From contig JAJJLU010000546.1 of NCBI GenBank assembly GCA_023807065.1, positions 1 through 32,555 on the forward strand: a DNA stretch of 32,555 nucleotides, given 5' to 3'. Both the position numbers and the translations under genes were made by a program. The stretch comes from Isotricha intestinalis (Eukaryota > Ciliophora > Litostomatea > Vestibuliferida > Isotrichidae). This document shows, piece after piece, positions 9,204 to 19,019 of the stretch (the first letter of the stretch is position 1; each line of letters opens with the position of its first letter). Below the pieces are notes generated by a model. The model was not told the DNA's origin and ran no database searches. It saw only the letters and a program-made list of their open reading frames with translations.

Positions 9204-9800
9204 TCATATATTACCTTCTGTTCTACAAACAAAATAATTATCATTATTTAAATCATCTTCATTTTCTTCTCTAATATATTTAGTAATTCTTTTACTTTTT
9301 TTTCTCTTTACCATAATTAAAGGATATTTAATCACTTTTGGAGTTGGAATTGGACATTCATTTTTTTTTTTTGGTTCACTTTCTTTCAAAAAATTGTTTA
9401 ATATTTCTTCTAAATTATTTATTTTTTTTTTGCTCTTTTTTAATTCAAATTTTAAATTTTTATTTTCTTTTTTTATCATTTCTAATTCTTTTTCTTTTTT
9501 TATTAAATTATTATAATCTTCTTTTTCTATTTCAAATGGAATAAAACTTAATTCTTTACTATACTCTTTGTTTATATTTGATTTTTCACTTATTGTAGTT
9601 GATGAACTTGTATTTGTATTATTTTTATTATTATATGAAAATTTATTTTTTAAATTTTTCTTATCTAATGACATATTTTTCAGTCTATTGTTTACATATT
9701 TTTGTATTGTCATATTTGATTTATATAAATTTAACTCATTTAATGTTGCTTTTATTATTTTTTTTGGATCGATTATTTGGTTTGAATTCGTGTTTTTCAT
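9204..9800 (-). CDS. Hypothetical coiled-coil protein (198 aa)
   Basis: ATG to TGA, 198 residues. The N-terminal third has a helix-like segment (IKATLNELNLYKSNM), the middle is Asn/Ser/Thr-rich, and residues about 95-145 are a Glu/Lys/Leu coiled coil. The basic C-terminal segment KRKKSKRITKYIREE could be a nuclear localisation or nucleic-acid-binding patch. No family is recognised. It converges with the nocturnin-like gene (153 bp apart). The TGA stop is useful because it shows TGA is a stop in this genome; a second in-frame TGA lies 12 bp further on. Confidence 0.65.
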   Translation of the reverse strand: MKNTNSNQIIDPKKIIKATLNELNLYKSNMTIQKYVNNRLKNMSLDKKNLKNKFSYNNKNNTNTSSSTTISEKSNINKEYSKELSFIPFEIEKEDYNNLIKKEKELEMIKKENKNLKFELKKSKKKINNLEEILNNFLKESEPKKKNECPIPTPKVIKYPLIMVKRKKSKRITKYIREENEDDLNNDNYFVCRTEGNI

Positions 9801-10254
9801 TTTTATATTTTTAAATTTTAATTTTTATATGAGAATTATTTTTATATTTTAAGAATTAGGAATAATTATAATTTAAAAAAGAAAGCATATATTTTAATAT
9901 ATTCTTCATATTTATATGATATTAAGTATAAATTTATTATATTATTTATTAATGATACATTAATTGTTTTTATTAATCAAATTTCTTAAATTTTTTATTT
10001 CTTTATATACTTTTCCTTTTCTTATTTCTTCATTACCTTCTTTACTAAAAATAAATAAATAAAAACAGTTTAAATGAAATATTATCAATTTAACTATTTA
10101 TATTTGTTATTCATATTAAAAATAATTTTAACGTAATTTAAATATACATATAAAAAGGAAGGTGATATATATATACAATCTTCATATTTATAATACAAAA
10201 AAATCAATACAATAAAAAATACAAAAATACCATAACAATAAAAACCCAAAAAAT
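9801..10254. other. Gene-free interval upstream of coiled-coil gene
   Basis: This stretch lies between the start of the 198-residue gene and the end of the cyclase gene and is almost wholly A/T. On the minus strand about 9975-10060 there is a short open stretch preceded by a possible TTTTTAG splice acceptor. I found no start or donor that would make it an exon. No RNA gene was seen. Confidence 0.4.
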
Positions 10255-13233
10255 CTAAGTTTTTGAAGTTAAAACCCTATATCCGTCCCAATTTATAGGT
10301 GCTTTAAAATCTAAACTTTTAATATATTCCAAAATAGTTTTAGTAGGTCCATCACTTTTATCTAAATATCTAGCTTTTTCCAAATTAATAGCAGCCTCCT
10401 TCCATTCTCCATCAATATAATCATTAAATCCATCTTCAAAATATTGATAAAACATTTTACTTTTACTTTTTTTAAGTAATTGTCTCAAACCTTTACTTTG
10501 TTTATAATAACTTTCTCCAATAGTAATGACATCCTTCTTCACATTATTATAATATCTATGCCATAATTTCTTTTTTTTTGTATTATAATAACTTCTTCTT
10601 TCTCTTAAAGTCATTCTATCTTTCTTACTTACACTTTTCCCAGGATGAATATTTCTATTAACATCAACAGTATATAAACTAACTGGCTTTTCACTTCCTT
10701 TTAAAGTGACAACATCAATTTTTCTACATTGAGTTTTCATAAAATCAGAAAGTAATTCGTAAAATTCACCACTGAATAAAATATCTACTCCATATATATT
10801 TGTTGCTGTTTCTAATCTTGCTGCTATATTTACATTTGGTGAAAGGTATGAGCAATCTATCTTATAGTAAGATCCTATTGCTCCTTCAATTCCCCATCCT
10901 GTATGCAAACCAAAACCCATTTGAACTGTGTATTTAGGACCAAATTTTTTAAGGAGATCAGGATCTTTTCTATAGGATAGGATATTTTGGGATTTATTTA
11001 TTTTTTTTATTATATTTAGGAAGGAGAGTAATGCACAATCTCCTAATTCTGAATTTTTTGATTGGGATGATTCTTTATAATCAAAATTTTCTATGTTATT
11101 TATCAGTAGATTATTGTTTATGTTATTATTATTTGTTGTTAATAAATTATTATTATTATTATTATTAATATTAATATTATTATAATTGTTATTAGTGTTG
11201 GTTTTTTTATCTTTAAATTTCCATGCTAATAAATAACAATCTCCTAAATTTTTATTTGTAATTCCATTAAATTTATCCACACATGAATGAACAATATCGC
11301 TGATTTGATTGACAAAAATCATAGTTTTTTCTTGGAAAGCTTCATTAATTTCACTGAAATTATGAATAAAACAAAACCCAAAAATAGCTTGTATTTTCTT
11401 TCCAGGTAACATAGGATTTAAACCTTCAGAACTGGAAATATTTTCTTTTAAAATTTCTCCTCCTGCTTCTCCAAAACCAATTGCCATTAAAGCAGAAATT
11501 CTAATAATTGCATTTTGAATAATTTTAATTTCATAACCAATACTTCCTTTATCTTCTTTATTACTTTTTTGATTATTTTCAACATTATTTTTTAACTCTG
11601 TTACTGTTTTACTTCCAACAGGATCTTTACTAACAATATCAATTACTTTTCCTATTTTTTCTAAAGGATGAAAAATTAATTCATAAATATTTGAATTAAT
11701 TAAATAACATAATATTGAAATACAAATAACAATATAAAATAATCTAATTAAATATATTATTGAAAAATTTTTTGACATATCTCTTCTTGATATTATAATA
11801 ACAGTTAAAGGATTTTTTGGTTCGAAAATATAACAAATATCTCTTTTTGCGTATTTTACTTTCATTGAAGTATTTTGATAAACTGTGAGATTATTCCATT
11901 CAATTTGAATAATTGGATATTGATTTAAAACATTAGTAAATAAATAATTCTCAATAAATTTTTCTATAAGATATGGATTAGTAATGTTATCTCTTATAGT
12001 AAATTTATTTATAAATCTACACATTAATTTGTAAGAAAAAGAAGATGAATTATAATTATCTTCATCTGTGAAAATAGAAACAATAAAAACTAATAAAACA
12101 ATAATAATCATTAATCTAGAAATCCCTTCAGTGACTTTTTCACTTATTTTATTCTTTTTATAAATATGTTCTTTAATATATTTAATCATATCTTCTTCCC
12201 ATTTTTTATTATCTAAAATAGAATTTCCAGATGTAAGGATTGAACATTTTGGTATTATTTTTCTTATTTTTGGAGATTTATTTACTCCTTCAAAAATTCC
12301 TTGAACTGGAGTTTGATTAATTGGAATTGAAGTTGTATTATTATTATTATTATTGTTATTATTATTATCCTTTACTGATAAAGTTATTTTTATATTTTTT
12401 GTTAATCTTTTATTTGACTTTATATTTTTTTTCTCATTCATTTTTTCTAATAATTTCTTTATATTTCTCTTCTTTTCGTTTTCTTTAATTAAATCTGCGA
12501 ATAATTTATAAAATTTAATAACTCTAATTAATTTAATCACTTGAAAAACATTTATTATTATTTCTATATTTGATTGTTCTTCATATGACATATATTTATT
12601 TTTACTGTTTGGATACATTATTTTTTTGAAAATAGAATATGAAATTGAATCAATATCAAATATCATCATCATAGAAGAAATTAAATCAATCCAAAAATAA
12701 AAAGTATTAATTAAATTATGAATTAATATATTCCTAAATATAAAATCCATAGAAGAATAAAAAATAATCAATCCATAAAATATTCTATAAAAAAATCTAT
12801 ATTTATTAGGAATGAAAATTATTTTAAAATCATAATAAATTAAAGTTATAAAAACTATAATTAACATAATAATACATCCTGTCTTTGAAGTTTCATATTC
12901 TTTTATTTTATTTCTAACATTAAAAAAATAATTTTGTTTAATTTGTGATTTTTCACTTTCTGCATTATTATTAGTGTTTCTTTCTTCATTATCATTTTTA
13001 TTTGAATTATTTTCTTCTTTATCTTTTGGAAATAAATTTCCAAACCAAAGTCCTTGTCTTCTTTTTTTTTGTTCTCCTGGAGATACTATACTTGATTGAG
13101 ATTTATCATTTTCATTTTCTTTTTTATTTTCTTCTATTAATGATATTTCTTTATTCTCAATTCTTTCTGTTATTTTATCTTTATAAATATTTTCTATTAT
13201 TTCCTTTTTTTCAATATTATTATTATTTTCCAT
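10255..13233 (-). CDS. Membrane class III nucleotidyl cyclase with VSD-like N-terminus
   Basis: A 992-residue protein ending in TAG. Residues 118-195 hold about three hydrophobic segments. NVFQVIKLIRVIKFYKLF (228-245) has the basic spacing of an S4-like helix, recalling the channel-like N-termini of alveolate adenylyl cyclases. Further membrane helices lie at about 370-389 and 490-512, enclosing a ~100-residue probably extracellular region. A linker with AIGFGEAGGEIL (584-595) leads to the cyclase domain (about 614-858). There, NKNLGDCYLLAW (660-671) keeps the second metal Asp (Asp665), and LSPNVNIAARLE (797-808) keeps the transition-state Asn802 and Arg806. The first metal Asp position is Phe622 (FGFCFIHNF). 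A poly-Asn loop (about 680-715) is inserted in the domain. A role in cAMP or cGMP signalling is likely, but activity is doubtful without a partner. Confidence 0.88.
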   Translation of the reverse strand: MENNNNIEKKEIIENIYKDKITERIENKEISLIEENKKENENDKSQSSIVSPGEQKKRRQGLWFGNLFPKDKEENNSNKNDNEERNTNNNAESEKSQIKQNYFFNVRNKIKEYETSKTGCIIMLIIVFITLIYYDFKIIFIPNKYRFFYRIFYGLIIFYSSMDFIFRNILIHNLINTFYFWIDLISSMMMIFDIDSISYSIFKKIMYPNSKNKYMSYEEQSNIEIIINVFQVIKLIRVIKFYKLFADLIKENEKKRNIKKLLEKMNEKKNIKSNKRLTKNIKITLSVKDNNNNNNNNNNTTSIPINQTPVQGIFEGVNKSPKIRKIIPKCSILTSGNSILDNKKWEEDMIKYIKEHIYKKNKISEKVTEGISRLMIIIVLLVFIVSIFTDEDNYNSSSFSYKLMCRFINKFTIRDNITNPYLIEKFIENYLFTNVLNQYPIIQIEWNNLTVYQNTSMKVKYAKRDICYIFEPKNPLTVIIISRRDMSKNFSIIYLIRLFYIVICISILCYLINSNIYELIFHPLEKIGKVIDIVSKDPVGSKTVTELKNNVENNQKSNKEDKGSIGYEIKIIQNAIIRISALMAIGFGEAGGEILKENISSSEGLNPMLPGKKIQAIFGFCFIHNFSEINEAFQEKTMIFVNQISDIVHSCVDKFNGITNKNLGDCYLLAWKFKDKKTNTNNNYNNININNNNNNNLLTTNNNNINNNLLINNIENFDYKESSQSKNSELGDCALLSFLNIIKKINKSQNILSYRKDPDLLKKFGPKYTVQMGFGLHTGWGIEGAIGSYYKIDCSYLSPNVNIAARLETATNIYGVDILFSGEFYELLSDFMKTQCRKIDVVTLKGSEKPVSLYTVDVNRNIHPGKSVSKKDRMTLRERRSYYNTKKKKLWHRYYNNVKKDVITIGESYYKQSKGLRQLLKKSKSKMFYQYFEDGFNDYIDGEWKEAAINLEKARYLDKSDGPTKTILEYIKSLDFKAPINWDGYRVLTSKT

Positions 13234-14113
13234 TTTTTTAATTTCTTATTTATTGAATTTAAATATAATAATTAATATTATCTATATAATAAAAGTTGAG
13301 TTTTATAATTCAAACAATTTTTATATAATATAATTTAAAATATATATGTTAACTTTGACAAATATTCATTTTCTTTTTCTTTAAATTATTTTATATTAAA
13401 TATGATTTTATATACTTATTAAATGTTTAAAAACTTTTGGATAAAAAATTAATTCCTCTTAAATAAAAAAATTAAAGTAAACATAGAAAAATGTTTGTTA
13501 TTTTTATCAAAATTAGATAATCTTTTTTACACTTCTCTTTTATTATTTCAAATAATGATAAATTGGACTAAAAAACCTTCCCATCCTTCCTATAATAAGA
13601 TAATGAAATATATAAACTGTGATAAATTGATAAAATTTTTGAGGTATTTTTAATATAATTTTTTGCTGAATTATTAAGATATTTTATAGAAGTTAATAGG
13701 AATAAAATGAAAATTGATTAAAATCACTATTAAATTGAAATATCTAATACTTCTTTTTATTCCTTTTTCAAAATATATTATACTCATTATCTGAATTAAT
13801 ATTAAGTAAAAATATTAATATTACATAAACAATACAGATTATAAGTGCCTATATATTTAAAAAAGTTATTGTTGTCAATAAACTCGTAATATAGATAATT
13901 CTATTTGATATAAAAAATTTAGTTTTAAAATCATTTTCATTAAATATATAATGAATTATTCAGAATTTAGAATAAACATTTTATTCTTTTATTTTATTAT
14001 GTAGAATTTCAGTGAATTAAAATAATTATAAAAAAAAATTTAATGTCATTACCCAAATTTTATTTAAAATAAAATAAATAAATGTTATATAATAAATAAT
14101 AAAATAAAATTCT
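13234..14113. other. Gene-free interval (880 bp)
   Basis: It separates the starts and ends of two minus-strand genes. The part next to 13233 must contain the cyclase promoter. A slightly less AT-rich minus-strand patch about 13560-13660 gives hydrophobic broken frames that I could not assign. No tRNA-like structure or intact frame was seen. Confidence 0.4.
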
Positions 14114-16249
14114 TTAATAAGGGTTTGTATTGAAAACTTGATATGTTAATGTTGTATTTTCTTTTGGATTAGTTAAATTTCTTATACTTAAATAAGAATG
14201 ACTATCTAAAAATTTTTGAAATCTATTATTTAAATTTTTTCTTTTACCAGATTTTAATTTCTCATTTGCAATATTATTATTATTAGAACTTTGATTAGAA
14301 TAAATATCAGTACTTTTATACATATCATTCATATCATTAGAATTTTCTAAATTTTGAGAATCATTTATTTTTTTTTCTAAAGGAAATAAGTTATTAATAT
14401 CATTTTTAATTTCATTTAATTTATTTGAATTTTTCCTATAATCAAATTGAAATATTTTTTCATAAATATTTATGAATTCTCTATTTATTAATATCATAAT
14501 ATTAATTATATTTTTAATTATATTATAATCTATTTCACTGTTTAAATTAAATTTTTCTGATTGAGGAATTTTTTCACATGAATTTTTTAATAATAAAAGA
14601 TTATCTTTAAAGTTTTTTGATAAAATATTATTTATATCATCATTTGAAATTTTATTAAAAACTGAAATATTATCATTTAAAAAATTTTGTAATTCAATTA
14701 TTTGTTCTTTTAATTTAGAAATATAATCATCGAATAAAGAAAATTTTTCTTCATATTTTATTATTATATTATCTTTTTGGGAAAGTTCATTTTCTAAATT
14801 TTTTAATTTTGAATTTGCATTATTATTTAATTTTATTCCTTCATTTAATTTAAAAGAAGCTTGATTAAGAAAATTTTCAAATTCAGATATTTTCTTATTT
14901 TTATTTTCTAAAGTTAATTTTAATTGGTTAATTTCATTAATATATTTTTTATTAAAGTTATTTTCATTATTATAATTCTTAATATCTTTATTAAAACTTC
15001 TATATTTAATATGTTCATAATTATTAAATTGATTATTATTAGTTTTTAAATTTTCATTATTTAATTGTTCTACTTCAGTTTTTAAAGAATCAACAAGAAC
15101 TTGAGATAAAACTAATTTTTTTCTATAATCTTCTATTTCATTTTTTAAATTTACAAAATCAATTATATTATCTGTTGTTATATATTTATTTATTATTCCA
15201 TTTTTTAATAAATCACTCTCTAAAGTTTGTTTTAATAATATTATATATTTTTTTTGATTGTCTAATTCTATTTGATATTGTTCTATTAATAATTTAAATT
15301 CTTCATTTTCTTTTTTTATATTTTTATATTTTTCTTTCATTTGAATATAATCTTCATTCGTATTGATGTATAAATTATCTAAAGATTCACTATAAGCATT
15401 TTTAAACTTATTCTTTGATTTTAAAATTTTATTATTATTATTATTGTGATTATCATTTTCATTATTATTATTATTATTTCTATCATTATTGTCATAATTA
15501 TGATTATTCTCATAGATATTGCTTGTATTATTTTTTTCATTATTAATATTATTATTTTTCTTATTATTGTTATTGTTATTATTGAAATTATTATTATTAT
15601 TACCATTATTATTATTGATGTTGTTGTTATTATTATTATTTTTCTTATAATTGTTATTACTATTATTGTTAATATTATTATTTTTATTGTTCTCATTGAT
15701 TTCACTAATATTATGTTTGTTTTTTTGTAAAGATTTAAATTTATTATTTTTATTTATGTTAGAATTATTAAAATCAATATTATCATTATCTATAAAATTA
15801 TTGATATCATTATTATTATCCATAATAGGATTATCTTCCTTTTGTTTTTTTTCAATAATTAATTTATCAATTAAAGGTAATTGTTCATTAGGATTTAATT
15901 CTTGTAATCTTTGTTCACATAAATTTTTATATTTAGAAAGATAATTTAATCTCATGGCTTGTTCTTGAATTTTAGATTCTAATTGTCCAATATAAAAATT
16001 ATGTTTTGTATTTCTTTGAGATTCAGTAAAATTTTTTGAAGTTGAATCAATATCATATTCCATATCTTCACTATTAGTGTTTTCTAAATTTAATTGAAAT
16101 TCAGAATTATTATTACTAATATTTATTCGATTTTTACTTATTACATTTAAAGGATTTATTATTTTTTTCTTATTTAAAGAATATGATTTTTGAAAACTTA
16201 TATTTTTGAATTTTTTGTCATTTCTTATTTTATTCTGTTTCAACTTCAT
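14114..16249 (-). CDS. Asn-rich coiled-coil protein (711 aa)
   Basis: ATG to TAA. After a basic N-terminus there is a well-ordered segment, about residues 88-130, with AMRLNYLSKYKNLCEQRL and a following LNPNEQLPLID. This looks conserved, but I cannot name the family. Residues about 140-280 are nearly all Asn with a few Lys/Asp/Ile, encoded by impure AAT/AAC triplet runs. From about 300 to 545 the sequence is long coiled coil (Glu/Lys/Leu/Ile heptads). The tail is Asn/Ser/Lys-rich. No membrane segment or enzyme motif is visible. A structural role is likely but not shown. Confidence 0.75.
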   Translation of the reverse strand: MKLKQNKIRNDKKFKNISFQKSYSLNKKKIINPLNVISKNRINISNNNSEFQLNLENTNSEDMEYDIDSTSKNFTESQRNTKHNFYIGQLESKIQEQAMRLNYLSKYKNLCEQRLQELNPNEQLPLIDKLIIEKKQKEDNPIMDNNNDINNFIDNDNIDFNNSNINKNNKFKSLQKNKHNISEINENNKNNNINNNSNNNYKKNNNNNNNINNNNGNNNNNFNNNNNNNKKNNNINNEKNNTSNIYENNHNYDNNDRNNNNNNENDNHNNNNNKILKSKNKFKNAYSESLDNLYINTNEDYIQMKEKYKNIKKENEEFKLLIEQYQIELDNQKKYIILLKQTLESDLLKNGIINKYITTDNIIDFVNLKNEIEDYRKKLVLSQVLVDSLKTEVEQLNNENLKTNNNQFNNYEHIKYRSFNKDIKNYNNENNFNKKYINEINQLKLTLENKNKKISEFENFLNQASFKLNEGIKLNNNANSKLKNLENELSQKDNIIIKYEEKFSLFDDYISKLKEQIIELQNFLNDNISVFNKISNDDINNILSKNFKDNLLLLKNSCEKIPQSEKFNLNSEIDYNIIKNIINIMILINREFINIYEKIFQFDYRKNSNKLNEIKNDINNLFPLEKKINDSQNLENSNDMNDMYKSTDIYSNQSSNNNNIANEKLKSGKRKNLNNRFQKFLDSHSYLSIRNLTNPKENTTLTYQVFNTNPY
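15421..15720 (-). repeat. Impure AAT/AAC triplet tract (poly-Asn coding)
   Basis: The minus strand here consists mostly of AAT, AAC, AAA and GAT codons, giving a low-complexity poly-Asn region in the coiled-coil protein. Because the triplets are shifted copies of each other, the other frames are also open. Those shadow frames are not genes. Confidence 0.8.
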
Positions 16250-19019
16250 TTTTTTATTTTAAAAAAAAATAAAAAAATTCTTAATATAATAATGTATTTT
16301 AAACCACAAATACCTAATATAATTTTATATTTTTATCATATATAAATAAAATATTACAATAAATACATATATTTTTCAATTTAATAAATTATATTTTTAC
16401 CGAAAAACACTTTATTTAAGTTTATTCATTCAATAAAGAATTGAAATTTAAAAAAATATAAAAATATGTTTATCATAATGTTGGTATTAGGGTCAATTTC
16501 AACTAAGAGAGTGTTATTAATTGTATTTTCTATAATAAATCTCTTAAAGTAATTATAAAAGACATCAATTTATGAATTTAGTTCTTTTTTGATAAAAATT
16601 TAATTCTTTGAAATCTTCCACAAATGGAAATATTATAAAATAGAAAATTAAATTAACTTTTTGAATATAAATCAGAACAATTTCGGGGATAATCTTGAAA
16701 TAGTGGAGTAATATCACAATTTAAAATATATTCCTTATAATAATAACTTTAGATTTATTTTTGATAAAAACTGTGTGAATTATCAACTTTTAAATTTATT
16801 TTGTGCTAATTTAATTTTAAAAACACTTTTGCCATTTTGTTTTCTCTTATTAAAATGATATTTATTTTTTTCCCTTTTATCAATATTGTTTTTTATTTTA
16901 TTATTTCACATATTTATATATTAGTATTTTATTGTCTTTTTATTTTATTTTGCTATATTTAATTATTATTAAATATCTTTGAGTGTCTTTCATTACTTTC
17001 TTTTTGAGTTTCATTATTGTTCATTTTTTAATTTTTTGTTATTTTTCAGATTTTGAAATTTTTGATATTATTTTTCTAGAATAGAATATTCCATTTTATT
17101 CAAATTTGATAATTTATTTTTTTTAAATATTTTATTTATATATTAAATTAATTGATGTTAAGTTATTTATTTTTTTTTATATTTTAATATATTTATTTAA
17201 TATATTTCAATTATTAATTTTTATTTCCTTTCTAAAAAATTTGCCAACGGTTAAAATCAAAAAATTTAACAAATGTTTATTTTAAAATTTATTAATGTTA
17301 AACCGATAAAGTAAAACATAAAATAGTTTCAAATCATAATTAAAATATGTTATTATTTTGATAAAAAACAAAAAATAAATAAAAAAAAAATTATCTTTTC
17401 CATTTAAAAATTATTATATTTAAATGGTGAAATATTATAAGATGGAAATTCCTTTATTTAAATAAAATTTTCTTATTATATAAATAAAAATGAAATTTTA
17501 CACAATTTCTGCAAAATTACCTTTATAAAAACTATTACAATTAATTAAATTTATTGCTTTAATACTTATTTCATATTTAATTTACAATTACAAAAAAATT
17601 ATCAGTTTAGAAATATTATTATAAAGTTTTTTCACATTTCTTTAAGTATTTCTATCTATTAAACTTGTGGATGTTATTATTTGTGAAAAATTTTTTTTTC
17701 AAAGAAATAAGAAAATTTATTTAAAGAATGTTATTCAAATAATTAAAAGCTTAAAACAAAAAAAATAAAAAAAAAGATAATGAAAGGTAAAAATATCGTT
17801 TTTTAGTTAAATAATAATGATAAATGTATTTGATAACTTAAAATTTTAATTATCCATTTTTTGTTTTTGAACAATTTCTAAACTTTATTTTTAAAAATTT
17901 ATTTTATAATGTCAAAGCTATTATAATATATTAAATAAACTCTCAGTATGATTAAAATAATTTTGTGATTTGGAATTAAAGATGATAATCTTAAAGAAAA
18001 AAAAATAAAAGAAAAGTTATTTTTTTCATTTTTCTTTCATATATTTTTATCGTTTTAAGAAAGAATCTTTATTTTTTTTATAAAAAAACAAAATATATTT
18101 AAGAAGATAAGAAGTCATTATGTAAATTAAAAGAAAAAAAATTTTAGATATCAAATAAATGGTTTTCCTTATTAAATAAGACTTTTTATTTTTTTTAAAG
18201 AATATTTTCTTCTAAAAATAGTAAAGGATATGATTGTTTTAAAGAGTAAATTATCTATTTAAAAAAAGACAAATTAACTAAATTAAAGGAATAATGTAAA
18301 TTAAATAAAAGAAAAAAACAAAATTAAATAAAATCTTCGGTAAAATAATTTAAAGGAATAATATTAATTAAATAAAGGTTAATATGAAGATATAATATTT
18401 TCAAAAAAAACATTTTTTATTATATAAAAAACTCTTTTAAATTGAATTACCTTCTTCTTTTTTTTTACAAAAAAATAAACAAAAAGAAAAATTTTAAATT
18501 AACTTTCTAAAATAAAACAATTATAATCTTAACTAGAGACAAATAATATAAAAAATTAAATATATATTAAAAAAAAAACAGATTGTGAGACTATAAAAAA
18601 AATTTTTTTAAAAAATGTTTGTTCTAAAGAATTAGATATTATAAAAAACTCATAATTTTTCTTTTAATCATATTCTTAATATAATGCACAAAAAAACAAA
18701 AAAGGAATCAATTGATTCTTATAAACTTCAAATATCTTAATTTAAATTAATAAGTAATAAAAATTTCCTTAATATAATAATAATATAAAAAATCATATCT
18801 TTTTCTTTTTAATTTTATAAACTTTTTTACGTTTGCTTTGAAAAAGAATATTCTAATCTTATTTTTGTTTTAAATATCAATAATCTTATAAAAATCGTAT
18901 CCAGAAAAAATTAACCACAATAAAAAATAATTGCAAGATAATTAAATAATTTTTTCATTCTATCCACAAAAAATATAAATATTCTTTATAAAACCAATTA
19001 TAAAAAAATAATCCAGTAA
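16250..19019. other. Large gene-free region (2.8 kb)
   Basis: The longest interval without a gene. It lies between two divergent genes, so both promoters are at its edges. About 16470-16740 is less AT-rich. On the minus strand it gives longer fragments (hydrophobic, then NNTLLVEIDPNTN) in different frames, suggesting an old eroded coding sequence, but I recognise no family. The rest is A/T runs. An imperfect 31-bp direct repeat lies at 18281-18378. No rRNA or tRNA was seen. Confidence 0.45.
18281..18378. repeat. Imperfect ~31-bp direct repeat
   Basis: Two copies (18281-18311 and 18347-18378) share the core AAAGGAATAAT followed by AATTAAATAAA. They start about 66 bp apart. Given the base composition, it could be coincidence. 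Confidence 0.3.

Noticed and set aside
9975..10060. Possible small exon on the minus strand (KEGNEEIRKGKVYKEIKNL-like)
   Set aside because: It has a plausible acceptor, but no start codon or donor upstream gives a matching phase, and the open stretch is under 30 codons.
15421..15944. Ile-rich and Leu-rich frames on both strands inside the Asn-rich coiled-coil gene
   Set aside because: Shifted readings of AAT/AAC triplet runs; they have no start context or domain.
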